From Euonymus europaeus (Eukaryota > Streptophyta > Magnoliopsida > Celastrales > Celastraceae), in contig OY756969.1 in NCBI GenBank assembly GCA_963580455.1, forward strand, positions 8,385,501 through 8,449,500: 64,000 nt of DNA, read 5' to 3'. The notes under the pieces were generated by a model, which had not been told where the DNA came from, made no database searches, and was given only the letters and a program-made list of their open reading frames with translations. The translations under genes and the position numbers were made by a program. The number at the start of each line of letters is the position of its first letter. Position 1 is the stretch's first letter. Positions 22,363-34,280 of this stretch are shown in pieces.

Positions 22363-22367
22363 GTACT

Positions 22368-25300
22368 TATAATAAATTATAGTTACAAATTAATTCATTC
22401 TTATACGAAATCAACGCAATAACAAACAATTACAAATCTATTAAATTAGATATCATTACTATATATATATATATATATCATTCATGAACACCCATGTGAT
22501 CCATTTTCACAAATTTTGAAAGTTAGAACCCCAAAGTTTAGAGTACCCGAGCCCATTATGGTTTAGTAGTTATGATCCTAGAGTTTTAGTAGTGAATCTC
22601 AAATATATGGTCAATTTATGGTGAAATTTCATTTTTAATATAAATTAAAACTTATATATCCCGGATAAAAATAATAGACTTGCAAAATGTATTTTGAAAT
22701 ATACTATTTTTATGTATTCACAATGAAATTATATTTTTTCAAAAAATAATATAATTAAACACTGGAACCTACATAATCCACATATTAGTACAAAAAATAA
22801 TATAATTAAAAATAATGTAATTAAAAATGATTGAATAAAAAAATCTATTGATAATGAATCTTGTAGGAAAATTTTTATATGCTGATTCTGAATATATAAT
22901 TTTTTTAAAATCTAATATATATTTTGAAGTTTTATTTAAGGAAAAAAAAACTCTACAATAGATCTTTTCAAATGAGATTTTTTTTTAAAAATTTTGATTT
23001 TATCATATTAAATGTCACGTATCTTGTCATGTGAGATCCATGTCTTAATACCTAAGCTTGGACTATTTAGGCTATTTAGTGCTACAATTGATGCAGTCAA
23101 AACTCAAAATATATATTTAAAGGATTAAATGTATAATTAATGAGAAAAGTCAAGACACGTATTTAAAAATTTAAATGAATAAATTTATAATTATTCATAG
23201 GTTGAATTAAAGCAAACGCAATGCTTAGGTATGACACATGTCATCTCTAGGTGACGCTGAAGGACGTGATGAAATAAATTTGTACTTATATGACAATTTG
23301 ATTCCAACCACAAACATCAAAGAAAAGAAGACCAACTTCCTTTTTCTTCTACGTGTAAAAATCCCAACGATAAGAAAACAAAGGAGAAGGAAGTTCTCAA
23401 CCAATAAAATCAAAGTTCACATCACATTCACCCTCTTTTATCTCCCCACTCGGCACTGGCCCATAATTCTTCTGGAAAAATATTATATTATATATATATA
23501 TATATATGTATATATATTTAAGAAACTTGCCTAAAAATGTTGGCCAACCTTGGGATCCACTCTTGAAAAAGTTTCAAGAGCATAATCTAATCCAAGAACA
23601 CTTGCCTTGGGTCAGATATATTGCAAGTCTCAAATTCAGATTTACTCAATATATTATCTATTTTTATTCGATTTCCGCAGATACATATGACCCACAAAAT
23701 TTTATTTTTAATGAATCATCTTACTTATTGGTATTTAAATCCGAGGAAAAAAGAAAAAAGAAAACATTCTTATGTGTATAGAGTCTTGGAATTCAATATA
23801 AATCACATTATTTAGACATCCCAAACCCATGTGAGATACTTGATAAGAAAAGTTATGAGTCTTGTTTTCAAAGGAAAATAGAATTGGAGAGCATCTGCCT
23901 TATTTAGTACTTCCAATATTTCTAATCTTTTTAAAACTTTTATTTTATGGATCTTTTGTTATGATAACAGTGACATATGGTTTGCATTACAGGACCAATA
24001 TGAAAACAGGTTTCCTTGAGAGAAAATAGAGGTACGTATCCCATATCATCTTGGCCCTCTCTTTTGTGTTCAAACAGTTTTCCAATGTCAAACTCAACAT
24101 GAACTCCACTTTCGTTCCCATTGGAAGGTGCCTAAAAATGTCAAGTGGGAACATAATCCTGCATTGAAGCTAAACAAAATTTTTGTTAAGGCAATGTATG
24201 ACTGTTCAATGGGACTTTATTCATTGAAAATGTACTGGGCTGGTTTGTTTGGCTTATTAGCAACTCCAATGCACCCACAAGAAATTCCACTACAAATTTT
24301 ATTTTTGGTTTCCACTTTTATTACACACAAAATGCGTCTTACAATACACCCCCGTCAATAAAAACAAATATTTCAATATAATATTTTAACTCTTTATTGC
24401 CAAACTCTCCAAATATTAAGTGTCGTCTCTCAATATAATTTTTTTGCTCTAAAACACATATTCCAATATAATTTTTTCACTTTTTATTCTTATCACTCTC
24501 TCTGCATATTATTCCAAAAAATTTAGTGTTTTAGATTTCAAACGCACCATTGTAAAAGTGATAAGAATTAAAATGAAATCAAATGTTTCTTATTCATTTA
24601 GTATATAAATGTAGTGTTATTAGATGATTTGCTACTGAGAATCCTCAAAAAAAAAATCATCTCAAAAATTAAATATTTGTTGCTTGAACAAATATATACT
24701 CAATGATTACATATTATTTATAATTGTGTCGTTACATATTTGTATGTCATATATATCTACATACGTATATTTTATATTCAAATCTATTATTTTAATATAT
24801 ACACATAATTCACATATGAATATATGTATACCTTTTTTTTCTTTCTCACATATGTTCAGATATATATATATACACTCAGGTGCGGACGCCCGTATTTTGA
24901 ATGTAGTGTGTGTGAGCCCCATACAACATCATTGATATGTAGGAGTTCTTAAGCAGACGTCCATGCACCGGCACACATATTTATTTATTTATTTATTTAT
25001 TTTGCTCTAATACGGATGCCCCTTTTTTCATGTGCAAAAGGAGATGGGCCCAGATAATGGCCCCCCAAAGAATGCTCAATTATGAAGTTAGGGGGAGGGG
25101 TTAGTCCGAGGTGCATAAGTTACCGATACCCGCAATAGAGAACGCTTGCACGTGTGTGTATATATATGGGCAATCTTTAAAAAATATCAAATATCATATT
25201 GTAATTTTATTTTATCAATCAAACAACTCAATGAGATTATCTAATAATTCAATTCTCACAATTTGATCATTTGTATTGGTCCAATAGTTTTCTTTTTTGA

Positions 25301-26157
25301 ATAACGAGAAGGAGATGAGACTCGAATTCGAGATTACATACAATTCAGCTCATCAATTAAACTACCTGAAATTTATTTGATCATTTAAGGAAAAGAGTTG
25401 TCTGTCCAGATAGACCAAGAGTTATGTAACTTTTGTTGATACGAGGCCGCAAGAATCAGATTCCAATCATGATGAGAATGTTTAAATTTGTGGGGACCCT
25501 ATTCAATCCTGAGCAAGTGTTTCCTTCCCATAATGATGACTGGGTTTGGTGAATTGTTCTTCTAGAAGAAATAAAACATCCTACAGTTACTGTAGACGAA
25601 TAATGGCGAGGAAGTTCTCATATTATTTTATCTGTTTTCCTTTGAAAATTGAAAATCTTTTTTTATATTTTATATTTAATTAGCTAACCTTGAAAATGAC
25701 TATTTGACTAACTTATTTTAATGTCGTCTACACAGGCTGAGGCTACACCTCAACATTGAGTAAACAACACGTTTTTAATGGTTGTTTGTTAGAAGAAAGA
25801 AATTTCATTAAGAAAGAGAAGTCATACAATCCCTTCTCTAACACTCGATTACCATTTGTCTTATTATGCGAAATAACACGAGATTTGATTACAAGTGTAG
25901 ACATCAAAAAATTATTATATCCCAACTAAACAAAATTAATAGGCTTTAAAAGGACTCTCAATTAAATTAATATAATTTATGTACTCCACATCAAATTGAG
26001 TTCGTTAAATGGATAAGATCAAATAGAATAAAAATAAAATCAAAGAAATAATCTTCTAATTCAGTGATTTCTCTATAATACTTTTAATGTCAAGGGTTAA
26101 GACCAATGGTACATTATTAAGTAAATTTTATCTCTTCACTATAAGTATCAAACTCAT
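22368..26157. other. AT-rich intergenic spacer with microsatellites
   Basis: No gene is recognised. Simple repeats are (AT)n at 22459-22478, (TA)n at 23484-23516, an ATTT microsatellite at 24978-25002 and a TA run at 24860-24872. A GC-richer patch at 24890-25160 contains CGGACGCCCG and GGGGGAGGGG words of unknown origin. The 77-codon open frame at 24128-24361 has no family features and I treat it as chance. Confidence 0.55.
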
Positions 26158-26452
26158 TTGGAAGAAGAGAGAGAAAAAAAAGTTTATAAAACTTTCTCAA
26201 GACTCTCTAAAATTTCTTTCGCGTTCGAGTTCTCTAAATTGGAAATTCTTAGAATTCATTTAGAGGAGGATAAATTTTCTATAGAACTTTCTAAAGTCTC
26301 TCAAATTTCTTTCAAGTTCAGGCTACTGAATTTACTATCTACGACAATCTTATTGTTCAAGCTTCACCTGTAGATGTTGATGCAGTCAGGAACGTTCATT
26401 AAGAACAGGTTGGGCGTCTTCAATTTCACAAGAAATACATCGAGTTCATTAA

Positions 26453-27310
26453 TTGGGAGAGTCCATATCCCTTAGTATTCAGAGTTCCAGAGTTCACCCT
26501 ATTTTTTTTGAAGAAGAAATGCATTCTACTGTTGAGCACATCAGACGATTTACTATACAGTGCGGGGAGTTCACCAATTTGGAGAATTTTGTCGACTTCA
26601 GACTTCGTCTCTATGTAAATTCCATGACAGGACCAGCATTCACACGATTCTCTACATTACTAAGAAATTATATTGGGTCTTGGAGGGACATGGAGAAGTC
26701 TTTCCATACACAATTTTTTAGAGCAAAGCCAAAAAAATTATTGCCGAATTGTCTATGCTAACACAACGATCTAGAGAAAATTTCAATGCATTCTTGGCTA
26801 GATCTAAAAAGATGCAGAATTGATGCAAGATTTTCCTTCCTTAGACTGAGTATGTGAAGATGTCTTAGGCACTCAGCAATGTCTCTAAATAGAGCTTCAC
26901 AAAAAATTCCGAGGTATGAAATTTTGAGATTTTTACAAACTTGTAGCCAAGGTGGCAGAATATGAAGATATGCTAAAGCAGAATCCCGGAGGAGGAAGAA
27001 TTTAGTGAGCACTTACTACCAAGAACTACAACACGACATGGAGATTGTAGAGATAGTCAATAATGCATGTTCTATCACATGTTCAACCCTAAAGATGGAT
27101 CAAAGAAACCAACCAACAATGGGCTACAATATACTTTTGACATGGCTAAGACTAAAGAGATCTTTGACTTCCTACATGTAGAGAAATTATTATCATTCCC
27201 TACTAATCACAAAATACCTATGAAAGAGAAGCTAAAAGGCAAGGAATACTGTAAGTGTCATGATCTCTGGTCATATTACATTGGTAGTTGTTGGGGTTTG
27301 TGAAACATGA
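26453..27310 (+). pseudogene. Gypsy gag remnant (retrotransposon gag domain)
   Basis: The frame holds STVEHIRRFTIQCGEFTNLE, LYVNSMTGPAFTRFSTLLRN and SWRDMEKSFHTQFFRAKP. This is the core of the retrotransposon gag domain (PF03732-like), in which W..ME..FHTQFF is a landmark. The usual FTW(Y)xxL is altered to FTRFSTL. After stops and frameshifts, 27067-27303 adds YTFDMAKTKEIFDFL and KGKEYCKCHDLWSYYIGSC, matching the YTFD..K...IFD.LL and EYCK(W)H..WSH.T..C blocks of Tat-group gag. The copy is inactive. Confidence 0.8.
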
Positions 27311-27982
27311 TACATGAGAATATAAAGAAGGGAACTATCAATTTCTTGAAAAATAAATTATATTAGTAAAAGAGCGTCTGTTTCCACCTGCAGCTATAGT
27401 AAATGCATCCAAGGTTGATTTGAGGAGTTTGCTGAATATAAATCGTTGTGAGTGAAAGATTAGTCAAGAAAAAATATCGAGGTTGGAATGGAAACCTAAA
27501 GACCCAGATAAGATCAAAGATGTGTAGATCTTTCCTAGACAGAATCGCTAGTCAAGGGATTTAAGGCTAAATCACAGGCCTAACAAACCAAGGTATGTCA
27601 TTCCTCCTAAAATTTATAATGATGGGAAGTGGCATCGGTGCAACACCTAAAGTTCCCTCTGCCACTAACCTGAACTCAGATGCATAGACTATAGAGGTAT
27701 AACCATGCTGCCAAGCACAGAGATGAGTCATTCAGAAGGATGAAGGCAATAGATCATTATGATAGACAATTGAAGTTATATCATCCAGAAGATTACCACC
27801 AAAAATCAAAAGAAGCTCATTATTGAATCAAATGGAATGGACCACCTAAGTATTTGATGAAGGTGGAATATCAGGTTTCTCCAATTGGTTTTACTTAGTT
27901 AATCCAAATGGAGAAGCTCAAAGTAGAAGTGGTCAAACCCAAGAAGTATCCTAGCAGATGAGAAACAGAGGATGTCAAATCA

Positions 27983-28741
27983 GTGGGTAGTTCGTCTACT
28001 GTGGTTAGTCCTACTTTTGATTATTTCAAGGTAGGAACCATTCATGTCACATATCAACGCAATGTAATTATATTACCACCCGTATATCGAGCATCTAAGG
28101 TTTGCGAACCAGCCAAGATAGAAATAGAAGTTGCAAAACATATCAGAGTACAAGTCATCATTCAGATTGTTGATGAGGATAAACCTAAAAAAAGTGATAT
28201 TTGAGAATCCTTCCTACACTATGACCCAGCATATCCATCCACTCTATATTCAAGCTCAAATAAATGGCCATCCCATCAATAAGGTGCTGATGGACAATGG
28301 GTCAGTCGTCAATGCAATGTTAGTTTTGGTGTTGAGTTCTCTTAGATTAATAGATGATGATATGATCCCAAGAGATGTCACAATAACTGGATTTATAAGA
28401 GAAGTCACCAAGGCAATAGGAGCATTTTCAGTTCAACTAATTGTAGGCATTAAGACTTCTTTGACTACATTCTTTATTACTAATTTCCATGCCAAACATC
28501 ATGCACTACTAGATAGGGAATGGGGATTCACTCCAATTAGTGTGTACCATTTTCTTTGAATAAACTCTTATTATTTTGGAAAGAGAACGATGTAAAGGTG
28601 ATGAGGGTAGACAAGAAGCCATTCAAGGTTAACTTAAACAATGTAGAAGCCGAATATTATGATGAAGACTTGGGGCCAATAAAGATCTTTGGTGACACTA
28701 ATGAAGTAGGTCCAAAGTATTTGTCTATATCTAAGACATAA
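27983..28741 (+). pseudogene. Gypsy aspartic protease remnant
   Basis: The block PLYIQAQINGHPINKVLMDN, GSVVNAML is the retropepsin entry. The family active site (D-S/T/N-G) is present here as MDNGS. Then follow DVTITGFIREVTKAIGAFSV and ...FFITNFHAKHHALLDREWGF, matching the (L)LLGRDW..... block with LLGR changed to LLDR. The frame shifts at about 28200 and stops at 28557-28559. A continuing fragment to 28741 has LLLFWKENDVKVMRVDKKPF, the usual connector towards reverse transcriptase. Confidence 0.8.
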
Positions 28742-29199
28742 CTCAACTTTATCTTGAAGAAAACAAAGGAGATTCTTTGGCCAAAGGAAATTGTGCCATA
28801 TAGGCTGACTTCAGTTCTTATTATTGAAGAAGTCCCATGAAACCCCTCTCTAGAAAAAGAGGGGTAGAGTTGGCTACAGTCAAAAGCTCAAACGTAGACT
28901 ACACTGGACAGACTAACAGGGAATCAAGAATGGAAACAGAATGGAGTTGAAATGATCTTTGAAGAGGAAGAGTTGGCACCTAAATGTCTTGAAATGTGTT
29001 GAAATTTGGACTGAAAACCTGAAGAAAGTGCCACAAAGTTAGATGATTTGACAGATGAATTGAGGATCCACTAGAGGAGATCAACATAGAGGTAGAAGAT
29101 GATCCCTGACCTACATACATTAGCAAACTTCTAGACAGCAATCCCAAGGTATAGTTAATTAAACTATTGAAGGAGTAAATAGATTATTTTGCATGGAAT

Positions 29200-29972
29200 T
29201 TGGATGAACTACGGTTAAGCTGAAAGTCGGTACAAAATTGGCTTCTGATCAAACATGACTATAAACCGGTCAAACAAGCTCCAAAGCCAATGTCAATAAA
29301 AGTAGAGCTGAAAGTCATGGATGAAATCTGGAAGCTATTGAAAGATGCTTCAAACGAACAGTTTGATACATGAGTGGTTATCTAACATAGTACAAGTGGT
29401 CAAGGAGAATGGTAAGGTGTGTGTGCGCGTGTCTTGGTTTCAGGGATTTAAATACAACTACTTCAAAAGATGTGCATGTGATACTGGTAGTAGACATGTT
29501 GATCGATGATGCATCACATAACAAAGTACTATCTATGATGGACGAGTAATCAAGTTACAATCTAATTTTCATTTTGAAAGAAGATGTTTCAAAGACTACA
29601 TTCAGGTGTTAAGGAGCTTTGGGGACCTTTGCATGGATTGTAATGTCATTTGCACACAAGAATGGAAGGGCAGCCAACTAGAGAGCAATGAATGCTATAT
29701 TCCAAGATAGTATAGGGAAATTTTTCGAGGTTTATATTGATAATATCAATATTAAATCCAAGAAAGATGATGATCATAGTGCTTATTTGCATAAAAGTCT
29801 GGATAGAATGAGACTACACCCGCTCAAACTGAATCCTTTTAATTACACATTTAGAGTGAAGGCTATGAACTTTCTAGGCTTTTTTATTCACCAAAGAGGC
29901 ATGGAGATCGATAAGAACAAATTCAAAGCAAGCATGAATGCAGCTACACCCAAAAAAAAGAAAGAGTTTTAA
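29200..29972 (+). pseudogene. Gypsy reverse transcriptase remnant, YIDD changed to YIDN
   Basis: Fragments in shifting frames are recognisable: HDYKPVKQAPKPMSIKVE, FRDLNTTTSKDVHVILVVDM near 29440-29500, then GALGTFAWIVMSFAHKN near 29612-29660. The open part (29688-29972) reads MNAIFQDSIGKFFEVYIDN and NFLGFFIHQRGMEIDKNK. The catalytic YIDD box is YIDN, so the second metal-binding Asp is lost in addition to the many frameshifts and stops. The spacing matches Tat-group polymerases. Confidence 0.82.
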
Positions 29973-30299
29973 TGCTTTCTCAGTTAGTTAAACTATCTGA
30001 GACTTTGTATCTAACATGGCAGGAAAAAAAAAGAGTACTCCAACTTGTTGAAACTCAATAACAAATCAGAATTCACATGGGAACCATGACATGAAGAATA
30101 TTTTTAGAAAATCAAGGGTTATCTTTTCAATCCACTTTTATTGGCCCTCCAAATTTGAGGAAGGCCGTTGAAGTTATTACTATCAACTTCATATGATTCC
30201 TTAGGTTGTTTGCTGGCATAAGTCAATGACCAAGGACATGAGAAATTCATATACTATCTAAGTAGAGTCTTGACTGAGACAAAAGTCATATGCTATAAT

Positions 30300-30655
30300 A
30301 AAAATTTTGTCTAGCATTATACTTCGTCTGCATGAAACTCAAACATTATCTCATCAGGGAAAATGCATATGTCGTTTCAAAAGCTTACTTATTGAAATAC
30401 ATGCTATCCAAACCAATCATGACAGGTAGAGTGGGCAAGTGGTCTCTAGCTTTAATAGAATTTACTCTAGTTTTGAGGCCGCAAAAAGCAATTAAGCGTC
30501 GAGCAATTGTAGACTTCTTGGCAGATCATCGTTTCATAGAATTCATCGAAGATGGTGAGGTCCCATCCATATGTTATTCCAATCTAAATCCTTGGGTGAT
30601 ACCGTTTGATAGATCAAGTAGTAACAATGCTACGGGAGCAAAAATAGTGATCTAA
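30300..30655 (+). pseudogene. Gypsy RNase H remnant
   Basis: The stretch MKLKHYLIRENAYVVSKAYL, LKYMLSKPIMTGRVGKWSLA and EFTLVLRPQKAIKRRAIVDF, LADH corresponds to the end of the connection/RNase H module of Tat-group pol (LRHYLL.....V....PIKYLLSKP...GR.AKW...L.EF......KA.KGQA.ADFLA). The first half of the domain is out of frame or lost between 29973 and 30300. A second, archaeal-type RNase H would be expected at about 30650-31000, where the sequence is too decayed to call. Confidence 0.75.
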
Positions 30656-31076
30656 TCACTTATAGGTACAAAATCCATATTATCCTTCAATCTGGATTTT
30701 GATTGCACTAACAATAATACAGAGTACAAAATCTCTCTTGTTCGGTCTGGAGATCTTGAAAGAACTTAGTGCGTCCGTATACTGTGAGATTCACAACTAA
30801 TGGTGAAATAGTTGACTACAAAATACAAATGTAATAGTATTTTATTAGCTTCATATTATGTTGCAGCCATTCAACTGATAGCTAAATTTGAGGAAGTCAC
30901 TCTCAATCATTTACCTTGAGAAGGAAATTGGGAATTGAATGAATTGTTCTAAATCACATTAGGTTTACAGGATTCCTATAGATCTTACACACAAGATCAT
31001 TCTAATGTAGAAGCATTTACACCTATTGATCAGAGAGAGGGGAACACTTAAAAAATTTAATTGGAGGTAGCAGATT

Positions 31077-32290
31077 GTGGAATACTTAAAAAAATCCAAG
31101 TCTCAAAATACTCAGAACTATCAGAATACAAGCTCAAAATTCATGCTGATCAAAGATGAATGTTATAGAAAAGGGTATGATGGTTTACGAAGTTTGACTA
31201 TCATAGATATCATGAAAGTTATGAGGCAAGTGCATGAATGGGTGTGTGGAGTTCATCAATCAAGTATTAGGATGCGATGGTTGTTACAGGAGAAATGGTT
31301 ATTTTAGGTCTAGCATCTTGAATGATTGTATCAAATATGCAAAAGGATGCAAACAGTTGCAACATTTTAGAAGCATTCAAAGAATTCCAACTACATACAT
31401 TCATCCAATTGTCAAGCCATGGCCATTTCAGGATTGGGCCCATTGACATAATTGGTAGGATCTATCCAACTGGTTCTAAAAATCATGGGTTCTTCTTGGT
31501 TGCAATAAATTATTTTATGAAATGGGTAGAGGCTATTCCAATGAAGAAGGTAGATCAAGGTGATATGGTGGAATTTGTTAAAGAACATATGATATATCGC
31601 TTTGGAATTCCTAAATCTATCACATCTTATCTAAGCACAATGTTTACTGGAGATGAGTTTAGAGCATTTAGAGATGAATTTGGGATCAAATTGATCAACT
31701 CAACTCCTTACTATCCTCAAGCTAATGGTCATAGGCACAAGGTCATCATCAACATTTTGGAAAAGATTATAGATGATAATCTTAGAGCATGGCACGAGAT
31801 TCTTCCAAAAATTATTTGGGTGCATAGAACAACAAAGTGGTCGAGTACTAGCACAACTCCATTGTATTTGACTTCTGGGCATGTTGTTGTACTTCTAGTG
31901 GAATTAGTCATTCCATCTCTAAGAGTGACAAGAAAAAACAATCTCACTGTAGAGGATTATTCAGAGGCAATGATAATGGAACAAGAGAAGCTAAATGAAG
32001 ATGGTATTCATGATTTCTACATAATGCTGGTCCCAAAGAAAAATGTTGCTAGATCCTACAATAGACGAGTTACAAGGAAGACCTTTCATGAAAGATAATT
32101 GGTTTGGAAAGTTATCCTACCATTGGTCACTAAAGATTGTGAGTTAGACAAATGATCCCCTAATTTGGAGAGACCTTTCAAGATTCACAAAGTACTGAAA
32201 GGGAATGCATATTAGCTTAAAAGTCCAGAAGGTGAAGTTCATCAATGAAAAATATCTTAAAAGATACTTTCTCACTATATGGGAAAGGAA
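31077..32290 (+). pseudogene. Gypsy integrase remnant with catalytic residues lost
   Basis: The HHCC region is fragmentary (DECYRKGYDGLRSL at 31150-31200). The core is open from 31322 to 32098 and shows GPIDIIGRIYPTGSKNHGFF, NYFMKWVEAIPMKKV, FIMYRFGIPKSI-like text (HMIYRFGIPKSI), STPYYPQANG and the C-terminal VARSYNRRVTRKTF. The first Asp (IDIIG) is present. The usual TTDQGT block reads TSYLST, so the second Asp is gone. ANGQ(A)E reads ANGHRHK, so the Glu is gone. It could not cut or join DNA even if translated. The tail continues to about 32290 in broken frame (KYLKRYF..IWE). Confidence 0.85.
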
Positions 32291-32299
32291 TCCTTCTAC

Positions 32300-33057
32300 T
32301 CAAGGTTGAATGTAACGTGGGCCAGCACATGGCTCTGTAGCTTATCTAGTGATAGAGAGAACATGTAATGTTTGAACATAAACTATATAAATAAAAGGTT
32401 GAACTACGGCCTACAATTCAAAAGTAGTTCACAAACCAAACTAGCTAAGACCGATCTACAGTATGTGAAAGTTATTACAATCAATGGACAACATCATGGG
32501 AAGATCGGATATGATCAGCAACAAGTTTCAACTCTGTCATATCTACCAACCTTGTAGCAGTTGGATCTTCAGTTCAAATGACTAATTCTTCAGATCTTCA
32601 ATCTATTGTTGTAATCCAGTGATTGTTTCTTGCTAGACAAGAATAGTCTAGCACAACTTGACATCCGCTGCATATGAATTTTCAATTCCAACCCTCAAAC
32701 TTTTGGCTTGCTCACTTAGCTAGGAAAATTTGTCACTTTTTTTGCCAAAATCGTATGCTCTTTTGTCAGACATTGAAAAGAAGAGATTTTGTTTGAAAGT
32801 TTAGATTCAAGGCACAAAGCTAGTCCTTGAATGTGGTCACTAGAGCAGGATCACTCTTGCAGTTGTCAAGCATTTTTCAGAACCTTCAACAGCCAAGGCA
32901 GGCAAGCCAGTGGTCTTTTAAGGAGGTAATAGTAGTATGGATTTATTTTTGAGAATGAGGACCTTTAAGAATGATTTTGAGAGCAGTAGCAACAGATTGG
33001 AAGTCAAAGTTTAGACCACTTAAGATTTACGATCTCAATAATTTGGAAAGGGGCATA
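32300..33057. other. Untranslated stretch between integrase and the nested copia element
   Basis: No coding potential is recognised. By position it is the region after pol in the Tat-type element. The nested copia element interrupts it at 33058-33062. Confidence 0.45.
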
Positions 33058-33062
33058 ATTTC

Positions 33063-33364
33063 TGTTAGAGTTTGTGACCCGAATTTAGTTTGGTTTTATT
33101 CCAAAAGTTCGCGGTGCGACAAATTTGGAAGAAGAATTTTTTGAAATTTTTTTTGGGGCCTTTTGTGATTCCTTTTATGATTAGGGTTTCGGCTATTATT
33201 TATTCGTTATAAAGCCATCACTCATTATTCTCTTGTACCTGTTTTCTCCACATAGTGAAACTCTCTCTCTGTCCGTGGTTTTCTTCCCTTTAAGGGTTTT
33301 TCACGTAAATCGTTGTATTCTTGTTTCATTATTGTTGTCTCTTTGGTTCAAATCTATTGTTTCA
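33063..33364 (+). repeat. 5' LTR of the nested copia element (302 bp)
   Basis: It starts TGTTAGAGTTTGTGACCCG and ends TTGTTTCA, and is matched by the 3' copy at 37424-37725. It contains a CTCTCTCTCTGTCC tract and the TTCCCTTTAAGGGTTTTTCACG word, a small stem typical of copia R regions. Confidence 0.95.
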
Positions 33365-33367
33365 AAT

Positions 33368-33378
33368 TGGTATCAGAG
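33368..33378 (+). promoter_or_regulatory. tRNA-iMet primer-binding site
   Basis: TGGTATCAGAG lies three bases after the 5' LTR end, as in most copia elements. Confidence 0.9.
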
Positions 33379-33393
33379 GAGGTTCGATTTGGA

Positions 33394-34280
33394 ATGGCAA
33401 CAACGAAGTATGATCTTCTACTGCTTGATCGTGATACAAGATTTACGCTATGGCAGGTGAAGATGCGAGCTGTCCTTGCACAGATGGATCTTGATGATAC
33501 ACTGTTAGGATCTGATAAGATGCCAAAATCTTGGACACCAGAAGAAAAATTGTTGAAGGACAAGAAGGCTCTAACCCAGATTCAACTTCATCTGTCGAAT
33601 CAGATATTACTGGATGTTTTGAAGGAGAAGACGGCTGCTGATTTATGGAAGAAGTTGGAACAATTGTGTATGACAAAAACTTTGACCAGAAAGTTGCATC
33701 TGAAACAACGTTTATATTCTCATAAGCTTTCAGAAGGTGGATCTGTACAAGATCATCTAACCATCTTTAAGGAGATTATTGCTGATTTAGAGGCTATGGA
33801 GGTTAAGTACGAAGAAGAAGATTTAGGGTTAATCCTATTGTGTTCGCTGCCTTCTTCGTATGTAACTTTTCGAGATACTATTTTGTATAGTCATGAGACT
33901 CTTAATCTTGAGGTTGTTTATGATACTTTATCTTCTAAGGAAAGGATGAAATAGCTGGTTGGTGGTTCTGAAACTCTGGCAGAGGGTCTTGTTATTCGAG
34001 GCAGAAATCAGGAAAGAAATTCTGGTTTTGAAGGCAGGGGCAGATCAAAGTCAAAAAATAAGGATAAAATCTGCAACTATTGTAAGAAAAAAAAGCCACA
34101 TCAAAGTTGATTGCTATAAGTTGCAGAATAAGAACAAGAAGAAAGGCGGTGCCAATTCAAAGGGTAAACAACCCAAAAATTCTGGTGAAGTAGATGTTGC
34201 AGAGACTGAATATAGTGATGGTGATCTCTTGGTTGTCTCTGATGTTGACCCAAAACCTGGTGATGATTGAATTCTTGATT
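33394..34280 (+). pseudogene. Copia gag with nearly complete frame
   Basis: Starting at the ATG at 33394 (MATTKYDLLLLDRDTRFTLW) the UBN2-type gag is open for 186 codons, with LWKKLEQLCMTKTL, LHLKQRLYSHKL and LLCSLPSSYVTFRD. A TAG at 33952-33954 interrupts it where relatives have Gln. The knuckle region near 34070-34115 reads CNYCKKK then SHIKVDC, but only after allowing for one extra A in a run of A. The Gly before His is Ser. A TGA at 34268-34270 replaces the Trp before the protease active site. Confidence 0.9.

Noticed and set aside
24128..24361. Open frame of 77 codons with a plausible composition
   Set aside because: I looked for similarity to RNA-virus-like or enzyme motifs and found none. 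No splice signals or neighbours support it.
25300..25385. Possible tRNA or SINE-like sequence (GAGATGAGACTCGAATTCGAGA)
   Set aside because: The GTTCGAATC-like word suggested a B box, but no matching A box, acceptor stem or poly(A) tail was found.
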